Source: Hirsutella rhossiliensis
Taxonomy: Eukaryota > Ascomycota > Sordariomycetes > Hypocreales > Ophiocordycipitaceae
Reading direction: 5' to 3'
Assembly (NCBI RefSeq): GCF_020360975.1
Contig: NW_025408669.1
Span: 4,836,001 to 4,900,000 of the forward strand
Length of the DNA stretch: 64,000 nucleotides
Part shown: positions 1 to 9,272 of the stretch, one piece after another
Position numbering within the stretch: the first letter of the stretch is position 1
Layout: the number at the start of each line of letters is the position of its first letter
Made by a program: the position numbers and the translations under genes
The notes under the pieces: generated by a model
Database searches by the model: none
Seen by the model: only the letters and a program-made list of their open reading frames with translations
What the model was told of the DNA's origin: nothing

Positions 1-1732
1 ATAGTGGACATTGGCGGCCTTATCTCTGACGCCACCACATGTTACAACATGTACGAGGAAAAGGTCAGGGTAGCGGAATTTGTTGGGGAATCATTGTTGG
101 CCACTATCCAGTTGTGCGATAAGGACTACGACTCTATCCATGCTCAGCTCCGAGATGCTCGCGATACGGCACGGAAGCCCGACTTTCCAGCGGACCAGCT
201 GGATGGCCTTGGGTTGCCCAACGTGCTTGAAGGCGACCCGAGCCAACAAGGGAATCGGACCGTTAGTCTGGTGAACAGGCTTGACCAGCTTAAGCAAGCG
301 GCTGAACAGGCGGTTCGAGTTCGTGATGAGCAGGCAAGTATCCACACACAAATCAATGACAATACTCCAATCAATACAACTTACCTCCAGAGGCTCCAGC
401 CTCAAGACACGCTGCACGTTTTCAGGATTTGTGATAACTAACCAGTTAATCCAGGCAAAAGCTGGGGAACCAAAGCCATGGAAATACCCAGATGATATGC
501 AGTGCTATGAGCGGCACTCTGTTAGTGAGAACTGCCTGGGGACCAAGGTCCTTTGCGACCGGCAGGGACCCGAGAGTGAGCAATGCTTTCAATCTCGGAA
601 ACGCCCACAGTTCCAAATAGGGCTAGAAGAAAACTGCAAGGTCGATCCCAGTAGATCCAGCGAAGCCTGTGTCGGGACCGAAGAATGGTGCGGGAGAGGC
701 CCCATTGTCAAGATATGGGGGTCCAGCAAGAACTGCATAGACTACCGACACCGAGACGGGACCCAGCAATCGCATCCGTGGGAAGAGGGAAGCGGATGTC
801 ACGAGAAGACAGAGGGCTGCCTTGGAACGTTTTCCTGGTGCGCACTTTACTACTGGGCGACTTATTCGAGCCAAGAGGCCTGTTTCGGCGACCGCAAGCC
901 CCGGCCCACGGACAACAAGAAGGGACCGTGGAAATTCCCAGACGTTTCCTACTTTGCCGACTCCGAGATCAGTAGGGGCACTGAGGCCCTATGCACCGAA
1001 ATCAGGAACCCGGAAATACGGACTAGCTGCTACAACGCTCGGGAGCCGGCACCCTGGAGATTCCCATTCTCCGCGGATTGCCCGGTGACAGGGGATCTGG
1101 AGGATGAGCGGTGCATGGGCTCACAAGCTTGGTGTGAGTACCAAAAGGGAATCTACGGAACACTCGAGGGATGTCTTTCGATCCGCCAACGAGCCCCCAA
1201 GCACTCCAATCTCGACTGGAAGTATGGAGAAGATTGTGCGAAGCGGTCCGAGAAATGCCTTGGAACGCTCAAGGCATGCTCTCTGTTCGAGAGGGCGAGG
1301 TTGAAACAAGACTGCGTTGCAGCAAGATGGAGCCCGGGATTCATCCTGCCCAATTCAAAAAGCTGCAACAAGGAGGGGGAGCCCAACGAGCGTTGCTCTG
1401 GGACATTCGAGTGGTGCGTCGACCACTGGAGCAAGGGGGGCTATAGCGGCGAGGCGGCATGCTTCAGCAAGCACGGGTTCGACGCTGTCCGTTTCGAAAA
1501 TTCGATTATTTCTCTCGTGGCTCCGGCGGTGCAAGAGAAGATTCTCGACGTTGCGCAAAACGTCACAACCAAGGCCTTGTTCCAGGCGCTAGCCGTCGAC
1601 GGTCAGTCGCGCCAGTCGGCCATGAAGTCGACAAAAGAGTTCCTGGCCCAATATTTCGAGAAGCTCAGGACGGCCCTGATGCGAGAGGGGTGGGCCGAGC
1701 AGGCTGTCAAGAAGGCTCTTTCATCGGCCTAG
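1..1732 (+). CDS. Partial gene for a protein with seven tandem cysteine-rich units; function unknown
   Basis: Frame 1 is open from the left edge to an intron at 338-425 (88 bp, GTATCC...TTTTCAG, phase 1), and exon 2 runs 426-1732 to a TAG. The 5' end is probably outside the window: the frame is open at base 1 and the first in-window ATG is at 49. The N-terminal ~130 residues are helical and Cys-poor. A central ~320 residues hold seven units of about 45-52 residues. The C-terminal ~85 residues are again helical, with no Cys and no hydrophobic anchor. No signal peptide can be judged because the start is missing. I do not recognise the family. The unit pattern suggests paired disulfides, hence possibly an extracellular or lumenal location, but that is inference. 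Confidence 0.6.
503..1462 (+). repeat. Seven protein-level tandem repeats with a C-x-G-T-x3-C core
   Basis: Each unit reads roughly P-W-[KR]-[FY]-P, then Cys, 5-10 residues, C-x-G-[TS]-x3-C, 8-14 residues, Cys, and often R-x-[RP]-P. The cores are CLGTKVLC, CVGTEEWC, CLGTFSWC, SRGTEALC, CMGSQAWC, CLGTLKAC and CSGTFEWC. The fourth unit has lost its first two cysteines together, which fits those two residues being a disulfide pair. The units differ at most other positions, so the array is old rather than freshly duplicated. Confidence 0.8.
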
Positions 1733-2708
1733 GCGTTTTGTGTATATCTCACCGAGGCTGTAGCAGCGTGGCTAGATAAACCGACCGCCTGACAGACTGT
1801 CTGAAGAAGTGAATATAGTCTGTCTGACTGTAGACCAACCGATCGATAGGTTCGGTCAGTCTGGGTCGTCTCAGACGGTTTGAGCCAGCAGCGCCATAGC
1901 TCACCGAGGTTATAAATGTAATGCAAACCGGGTCCTGGGCCAGGCGCGTCTGCGTCTGCTGTTAGTCTCTATAATGATGTATAAATGTCAAACATAGCAA
2001 ATACCACTTGACTACCAGCAAAATAGGGGCACCCCCATGTGGAGGTGTTATTGGTATAGTTTATAAGTCTTTGTCCTGCTGACAGAAAATGTTAAACATA
2101 GCAAATACTACTTGACCGCAAGCACAATAGGGGCACCCCCAGTGGAGAGGTATTATTGGTATAGTTTATAAGTCTTTGTCCTGTTGACAGTAATCTATTC
2201 TGAGGCGGCTCCACCGTGACAGCGATACACGCTACGCCGCGCTGCACATGTAGGCCTAAAAACGGGAAGACGCTCAGGAAGAGATCGAACCCCCTTTTCT
2301 ACGTCGATTTCTCTTTTGATGCGCTTCGTCTCGCCGTGCAGTTTTTTCTTCAACTCTTTAAGACATTCATTCACCTCGCCAATGCGGCCTGACGAACGCC
2401 CAAGACGTGCGAGGTGGGAGTTTCATTCATTAAATCAAGCAAGCAAGCTCGCGATACAGGCCAGCTGGAAATATTCTGAAGAGAAAAAAAAGAAAGAAAA
2501 AAAACGTGTCCGCTACTTGACTGGCACACTGTTTCTGTTGAGTGCCGCAGCTCGAGATGAGATGAGAAAGTACGTACATGCACCACGGTAACGCGTAACG
2601 CGTCGAGCGTGCTAGTTATGTCAGCACTCAGCAATCTTGGCCACGATTGGAGAGTCACTGCTGGTCGTTTGTTGTCATCGTCAACACTTGAACACAACAC
2701 GGGGCCCC
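1733..2708. other. Intergenic, holds a tandem repeat
   Basis: Immediately 3' of the cysteine-repeat gene are short palindromes (for example CAGACTGTCTG near 1791) and two copies of CTCACCGAGG (about 1748 and 1901). The main feature is the duplicated ~103-bp unit at 1983-2190, annotated separately. No coding sequence is supported. The last ~300 bp, with homopurine runs near 2487, is presumably the promoter of the gene starting at 2709. Confidence 0.6.
1983..2190 (+). repeat. Two tandem ~103-bp direct repeats
   Basis: Copies lie at 1983-2085 and 2087-2190. Both share CAAATAC, CTTGAC, AATAGGGGCACCCCC, TTATTGGTATAGTTTATAAG and TCTTTGTCCTG in the same order. Several differences are C-to-T (GTCAA/GTTAA, TACCAC/TACTAC, CTGCTG/CTGTTG), as RIP would give. 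A third, more diverged, reverse-oriented copy is at 26331-26412, so this is a dispersed family and not only a local duplication. Confidence 0.85.
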
Positions 2709-3795
2709 ATGGAAGAAGCGCCGCCTTCGCCGCCCTCGCCGCCCTCGCCGCCATGCTCTGCACCTACCGCTCCCTTATCAGTCTCTCAGCTGGTTCGTCT
2801 TCATCGCAGGGAGCGACTCCTCGTGCGCCCAATCCACTGGACCGACCGCCATCTTGAGCTGCTCGGATGCTCATTTGGTGACCCGTCTCGCGCGCCTCCC
2901 AAAACGACGCCCGTTTTGTTTGGGCGGCGAGGCTCCGGCTACCTGCGCTACGCGTTTAAGCATCGAGAATGGAGAGTGCAATTTCGAGAAACTGCTCTTC
3001 TCGACGTTCTTGCGACGGCGGGACCATTCGCGGATCGGTTCGGCGCCTCCTTCCTTACCTTGCCCTCGTTGCTGCGACTGACCAACGATATCGATAGACA
3101 GAACATTCGCTTCGCCTTCAACCGGCGCCACGTCCAGACTCTCCGATGCACAATCTTTCTCCCTAAGATACAGCAAGAACCAGACCCATGGCCGCCGCTT
3201 CTTGTAGCCTACGTTGACCTCGATCGCATCGCTAGCTTACGTAGAGACTTATTTCGGCTTCCTATCGAGAGACAGCGGTGTAAATCCGCCTTTTCATTAT
3301 CTTGTCTTAAGACAAAGAAAATCACCCCTACGAACCACCTGCACGATCCATACATTGTAGCGATCCTTATCGCTTTGGCGCAGGGAAATAAGCGACGGGC
3401 CGGCTATCGACAGGAATCCGGCTTGGACTTATTTACGGTACGATACCAAGCTGCGTGTGAGTATTTTCTACTAATATAACTCCTTCTCTCTTTAGTCCCA
3501 AGTACTAGTCTCGTCAAGCGACAAGGAAACTATCTATCTCTATACAGCACGCATTACCTCTTCGTTTCTTTGCAGTCTCGAGGACCCTACCTTCAAGCCA
3601 TCGGAGCCGACATCTATCCAGGTCGAGATCACTACTATCCCATACAAGCCGTATCGGTCCTTTCTCGACCGCCTTGCCGTGCTTTTGCTTCCAGCACAAG
3701 AGTTGGCCAAGATACGGGAAACAGAAGGCCAAGGCCAAGACCTTCAGTGCCAGCCTGCACTACAAGATGCCGGGCAATCAATTGGATATACCTAA
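2709..3795 (+). CDS. Fungal protein of unknown function with C-terminal IYLYTARI...IPY motif region
   Basis: Two exons, 2709-3437 and 3496-3795, flank a 58-bp phase-0 intron (GTACGA...CTCTTTAG, branch CTAAT). The product is 342 residues. The start is the ATG at 2709, followed by a Pro/Ser run (MEEAPPSPPSPPSPP). Recognisable conserved blocks, in order, are LLGCSFGDPSRAPP, YAFKHREWRVQFRE, FGASFLTLPSLLRLT, HDPYIVAILIALAQ and, in exon 2, the stretch IYLYTARI followed by IPYKPY. From memory these blocks mark a widespread, often multicopy ascomycete family with no assigned function. It has no signal peptide or membrane segment. Joining the exons restores a family-like C-terminus, which supports the model. 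It appears intact, in contrast with the two decayed genes next to it. Confidence 0.75.
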
Positions 3796-4311
3796 TGCTG
3801 CATCATCCTTGCATCTACGGGCAAAAGAGGATGTTGGCATCGTTGGACCAGTGCGGCTGGATATGCGTTATGAATGACACCTAGGCATTTTCACTCGGTA
3901 CCAAAGGGGGTGAACTGACACGGTGTAATAAGAGCAACCTTACTGCATTCACGTCGCCGGGGGTACATGGAGCCTCACGCCGACCTGTCAATTGATGAAC
4001 AATGTTCTAAGAAGGAAGCTCGATTGACAGAAAGGGGGGGTAATTATCAATCCACCACTTTCTACCATTTGGCGGGACAGACAAGCAGACAGGACAACAG
4101 AGGCAGACGAAGCGGCGGGCGCCTCAGGAGGGAACATGGGTTTGAGGTGCCATCTGCCTAAATCGGTGGGTGCTATAGTTTCTGAGACGGCAGAACCTAA
4201 TATTGAGTACGAGAATGATTGGGTTTCGAAAAAAGGGTTTCTAGGTACACCCGAATATGGAAATTAGAGGACTTTCATCGGCCTAACAGAAAAGACCAAC
4301 ACGGTAGGTCT
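3796..4311. other. Intergenic, nothing recognised
   Basis: It separates the 3' ends of two convergent genes. It has low-complexity G runs (near 4036) but no open frame with protein-like composition. Confidence 0.5.
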
Positions 4312-5550
4312 TTAGCTCTCCATGGACTCATCGCTATCACTGCGGTCACCACTGCTGTCCCTAGGCTCGTCTCTATATATGCTTATTTGCTCATCAGCCC
4401 ACGCCAACATGGCCAGAATATGCTTGATAACTTCCTTGCGGTGGCCTCGCTTATCAATATCAAACCATTCTGTAGAGTTTACTCTTAAGTAATGAGTTGT
4501 AGGCGAGGGCGTCTCGTATTCATTAATAAAATCGAGCGTTATATAGAAGTGGAAAAACTTGACGTAATGTGTAACAGCAAGGATGATTATAAGACTAAGG
4601 GGATTGTGCTTTAATTAGGAAAAGTCACAGAGCTAAGGCAAACATAGTACTTATACTCACTTGTTTTTAACGAGAGGCTTGGTGCTAGTAGCACGCCGTA
4701 CGGCGAGAGCCTGTCCGACTAGCTGGCCTAAAGTCTTATCCGAGACCGTCGGCTTGCCTTCGATTGTAAACTTTTGGAAGGCTCATTTCCCCTCTATCGT
4801 TGCCACCTGAATAACTTGGTTACCCTTGTGGACCTGTAGGCCGCCATCGTCTATTGCTTCAATCGACTGCTTTGAAGCACTCTCGAAGGTGTGCGCGAGA
4901 TGCTCGTCGCGAAAGAAAATAGGAAACGCCTTATCGATCGGCTGAGCGTAGTTAATCACACACCGGATAAAACAGCTCGCTAGACGCACAGTCAGGTCCT
5001 CTAGGGGAGCCGACGATAGTTTATTCACCCAATCAAGGCTCGCCGCGGACGAGGCCGAGTCCGACGCCGATCCAGTTGGCGAGCTACTAGCGACTTGCAT
5101 GCTCGCAGACGAGACGTAGCCTTGATGCTGTGTCGCCGGTCGTGTCGCCCGTGTAGTTCTATCCGATATCATAGCGGTAGCCTGCATTTCTGCTTGCAGG
5201 AGCCGGGCGAGCGCGGCCTAGACATAGCCGAGACTGTCTGGCTGCTGCTGCTGCCGGACAATCTGGTGCTCATACTTGTCTCTGAAGCCGGCAGTTGGTC
5301 CGTCAACCAGACGGTCGATGCAAACATGGACTCCCCCTACAGAGTCTGGGAAATTTCTGTCGGAAAAGAGGGCGAGGCGCTTCTGAGGTTTGGCGCAGAT
5401 GACTCGGCTCGCAAATAAGTGTGCCGTGTCCCAGCGACTCACGCCACCCTCAAAGTCGTCCGACTTATATAGAGAGTCGAAGCTCTCTGCCCCCCCGGGC
5501 GTGTACTTGGCAAAGAGGGCTTCGCTAGTGACGAGGTCGTAATAGGCCAT
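4312..5550 (-). pseudogene. Broken two-exon gene, family of unknown function, two in-frame stops
   Basis: Read on the minus strand, the gene starts at the ATG 5550-5548 (MAYYDLVTSEALFAKY), has exon 1 to 4661, a 66-bp intron 4660-4595 (GTGAGT...CCCCTTAG, phase 2), and exon 2 to a TAA at 4312. The total is 390 codons. One frame is kept throughout but is broken by TAG at 5220-5218 and TGA at 4785-4783. Coding character continues on both sides of each stop; exon 2 gives a well-formed acidic tail (WFDIDKRGHRKEVIKHILAM then ...DSSGDRSDSDESMES). TAG is one C-to-T change from CAG; TGA is one from CGA or one G-to-A from TGG. I know no function. Alternative introns that remove the stops were looked for and not found. 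Confidence 0.65.
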
Positions 5551-6329
5551 GATGATAACGGGCGGCAGACCGGGCAGACGGAACAGACGAGGCTTGTACT
5601 GCGGGGGATGTGCGGTAAGAATTCTTAAAAGGCAGAATGAGAAACGGCTTGAACTTGATCTCAAAGCTCAACTTAGGACTGCATGGACAAGATCGACCTG
5701 CCTATTCGCAAACCGCAAGACCAAGCATGCTTTATAGCCCACGACAGTCTACTTGAGCCTTTGTAGATACATGGCGCGGCGCCCGTGCTACACACCTTGA
5801 CAGATTAAACATGTCAGACGTGAACGATATGTAAAAGTCCATTGGATAGAGAGTCCGGTGGTATCGGGAATCCCGCATGTAAGCGCTCGACTTACATACG
5901 GCGGCCTTGCTGCAACCCTGGGGAGTCATATCTAGTAGTCACTGGCCGTTGTTTGGCGCCCCCCAGGTTCACAGTTCTCCCCTTTGGTTTGGTGAGGCCG
6001 CGTGAGTGGAGACTTGAGCAGGCACAGGCGGCTAACTTGTCGCGGACGCTACCCTGAGTTGGCCGCAGCCGGACTTGGTCGCCATCGGCCTACAGTAGAG
6101 GCTGCAATAACGGACCAATGACCCTAAAGAAGTTGTGATAGGTCGGAACTCGGAACGGCCCGACTCGTTACCAAGGCGGCCCCATATGACGTGGTTCTTT
6201 TAAGCCGCAACTATCACCCTTCCTTTGAAGTTCCTATTGATAATTCCTTCCCCTCCTCTTCAGCTCAGCAACCAACAGCATTAGCCCTCACAACCTTCAA
6301 GACGCCGCTAAGCGCAGCCCTTTACATAG
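5551..6329. other. Intergenic between two broken genes
   Basis: No gene is supported. CT/CA-rich stretches near 6230-6300 resemble a fungal promoter upstream of the frame at 6330. Confidence 0.5.
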
Positions 6330-7082
6330 ATGCATGATAACTCGACGATGACCCCCTACTGTTGGTCCGTCTCGACCGGAGACGCAGGCCCCAACGCAGT
6401 ATGCAAGCTGCAGACTGAGCGGTCGGAATATTTTGACCTCGGCTGGAGCCTAGTGAAGTGACTCGTGAGACACTGCAGTAGCTGCACCATGGCTCATTTC
6501 AGAGCTCCTCGAGCGATGCCATATCTACTGGATGGATGGCGGCTAATAGGCGGCAAATACGGTTGTGAACTTGAGCCCGGCTGCCTAAAGAAGACTCGTA
6601 AGGCCGGGCGCAACCAAATTCGAGGTCTCACTTTACTCACAATAAATTCACCTCCCGTAGTGCGGGAGATGCGTGTCTGTTCCTTCCCACGTGCAGCTAA
6701 AAAGCTACCTCTTAGCGCAAGCTATTCTATTATAATTCCAGCATTATTACTTATTTCTTACCAGGATATATCTCTACCTATTCGGCCAAGAGTCTCTTAA
6801 TCGTTATCCGCAAGAAATCTCAAGTATTTCCAGGTACTCGTCTTGTACATCCAGCTCGCCTCGCGCGAGGGACAAACCCTCATAGTAGGGCCCCTCCCCA
6901 AGGGGAACTCTTTAATCCCCGCCTCTACTGGCTCGGGCGCTCAAGTACCCTATTTCGCAATTAGAGCTACCTGGACATTTTTTTTGGTATTTGCTGTCGA
7001 GGAACAAGTGAAGGATAGTACATATGAGATATTAGAGCGTGACATTAACGTATCCCGCCTTTTAGCTGGTGTTGCCAAATAG
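6330..7082 (+). pseudogene. Probable second broken gene, one frame with two in-frame stops
   Basis: From the ATG at 6330 (MHDNSTMTPYCWSVSTGDAG) a single frame runs to TAG at 7080-7082, 250 codons in all, interrupted by TGA at 6459 and TAA at 6798. The last 80 codons look protein-like (LYIQLASREGQTL, VPYFAIRATW, EILERDINVSRLL). Both stops are single transitions from sense codons (CGA/TGG and CAA). A weak intron (6793-6834, GTCTCT...TTTCCAG) could instead remove the TAA, so the gene may be less damaged than it looks. Family not recognised. Confidence 0.45.
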
Positions 7083-7355
7083 GTAGTATTACTCTATAGT
7101 TGACCGTCTTTACACGTGACACCTCATCTACTATTCATGCTACTTCTCCTTTCATACCGTCCACGTCATCCGGGTTCAGGCAACGATCTTTTCTTCTTCT
7201 TCCCCTTTCCCACACACTTATAGTCTCAACGCGTTTCCAGCAGCGACCAAGCAATTGCTTTGCCTTTCCTGCCTCCATCCACCGCTTTCTTCGGAATCCA
7301 GACCGTCCGGACCGTCGCACGACATCCTTGCCGCCGACAGACGCCCGCACTTGCC

Positions 7356-8487
7356 ATGGCCATTTCACTCATCAGACGAGCCATCCTGGCCCACGGGGAT
7401 GGCTTGCCCGACTACAAACTGCCCGACTGGGCCTGGGTCGTCATGTTGCTCGACCTCATCGTCCTGCTCCCCGTCACCGTCATCGTTCGTGCCTCCCGCC
7501 CGAGACACCCTTACTCCACATCATACTGACACCATGCCTCCCCCCCAGCTCGACTACACCTTCAAGGCCGTCTATCCCGTCTTCGCCATGATCGAGGACG
7601 AGAATCCCCCCGCCTACCAGCCCGTATCCCTGCGCGACGCCCTCGACGACGAGACGGTCCGTCCCGGCTCCAAGCTCGCCGAGCTCGAGACGCGCACCGT
7701 CACCTCGTCTTTTCGCGCCATCAACCGCCTCCTCATGGCCAACGGCGGTGTCATGGCCAACTTTCGCGGCTTCACCTGCGCCCTGGCCCAGTCCTTCATG
7801 ACCTCGATCCTCATGGTCGTCTTCACCGCATCCTTTGGTGGCGTCTTTGCCCCCGCCGCCACTCTGCTCGCCTCGCTCGCCCTCGTCCAGTTCAGCACCG
7901 CTTGGGTCCACATCGTCATCTCGCGTCCGTCGCCGCTGCCCTTCTGGCAACGCCTGCCTGCCTTCAAGCACACTTTTGATGCCACCTGGAGGGCCGTTAC
8001 CATGTACTGGTTTGCTTGCGAGGTCGCTCGCTGGGCGCCCGTCGTCCTCATCAGCGTCGCAGGCATTTCTCTCCCCGAGCTCCAAGTCGCCGGTGGACAA
8101 GGCGCTGATTTGCGCAATCTCGACGCCGCCTTCTTCGCCAAGGCTCTCTTCATCTTCCTCGTCGCCCTCGTCTTCTCCATCTTCCTCGTCATCCCCGCCA
8201 ACGTCATCCTCGTCCGCATCCAGGCTTCGCTGCTCCCCCCGGACGAGGACACCATCATCCCCTTCGACCGGTCTTTTGAGGGCAGGGCCGAGCCTGCCGT
8301 TGTGGGCGGTCGCGGTTTTGTCACCATTTCCGATGCCTGGGCCACGTTTAGCAAAACTGCTTGGCGCCGCCTCCTCACTCTCTACGTCAAGATCTTCCTT
8401 GTCACCATTGCCGGCATAGCTCTCATGGCCGCCCTGATATTGCCCGAGATCATTGTGATTGCGAGCCGGTCTGTCCGTGTCGACTGA
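7356..8487 (+). CDS. Multi-span membrane protein of a conserved fungal family (often named 'ubiquitin carrier')
   Basis: Exon 1 is 7356-7484 and exon 2 is 7549-8487, with a 64-bp phase-0 intron (GTTCGT...CCCCCCAG, branch TACTGAC). The product is 355 residues. Hydrophobic segments lie near residues 28-43, 130-175, 200-230, 255-285 and 320-350. The diagnostic blocks are LPDWAWVV in exon 1, VYPVFAMIEDENPPAY at the start of exon 2, TTWVHVVIS-like AWVHIVISRP, and SLLPPDEDTIIPFDRSF followed by VVGGRGF. Databases often label this family ubiquitin-conjugating or ubiquitin carrier, but there is no E2 fold or catalytic Cys here, so I regard that name as a mis-annotation. Subcellular role unknown. CACGTG occurs about 240 bp upstream of the start (7114). 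Confidence 0.8.
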
Positions 8488-9272
8488 TGGAAGCGTTGGC
8501 CAGGCAGGATGAGCAGGGTTGCGTTTGCGAAAGGCGCTATGCACGCTGGCGGTGCCACTGAAATGAAATGGCAGTTTTCGGTCAACGGCCTCTCTACTAT
8601 TCTTATCTTCACTCATTCTCGAGCCTAGCGGAAACTTGTGTACTCTTGGATATGAACCAGCTTCTCCTTTCTAAATTAGCCTTGGTTGTACTTCGTATCA
8701 ACGTACCAACTCTCCATCGGCACTCGCAATGTGGCTCGTCGTGCTTCATCCCAGTCGTTTCATTGTATGATTCATGCAGGAGCTCTACAACAGTAACCGC
8801 CCGACCATCCCAACTCCCCACCGCCAGGTCTCTCGCCCAGTGAACCTTCCAAAGCACGCCTCACGTCGCCACCGCTCCTCTTTTCCTCCCATGGCCGCGT
8901 CGACCCGGGTCTGACGCGCTCCCATGAGCCAATGCTGGCGCCTCTCCCTATTCACACAGCACACAAAACAAAAATAGGCGGGAGGTAGGGGGTGCCGTAA
9001 ATCCAATCATAAATGCCACCTGGTCTTTCGCTTTTAAACATGTCCGTTGCACCCATCGTCATGCAGGGGAGTGAGAGGACACGGCCCTGACAACGGGGGG
9101 AGTAAAAGCAGAGAGGGAGACTCCTTGGGAAGAAGGACAGGGAGAAGTAAACCTCGAGGTGCCAACAAGCTTCCATTAGAGAGCCGTGTACCAAGAAGGG
9201 GGTTAAGGGGGGTATGATGGGTCTAATCCTTTCCCTACTTTCAACGCCGTCCGAGCAAAAGCGCATAACCGT
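8488..9272. other. 3' intergenic region between convergent genes
   Basis: It holds the 3' UTRs of the membrane protein gene and of kinesin. No coding sequence, repeat or RNA gene was recognised. Confidence 0.6.

Noticed and set aside
1776..1885. Possible inverted-repeat element (AAACCG...CAGACTG type ends)
   Set aside because: Matches are short and gapped, there is no flanking duplication, and the palindromes may simply be 3'-UTR hairpins.
7480..8616. 378-codon minus-strand frame opposite the membrane protein gene
   Set aside because: Antisense shadow of GC-rich coding sequence; Glu/Asp/Gly-rich composition is that expected from the complementary strand, with no motif.
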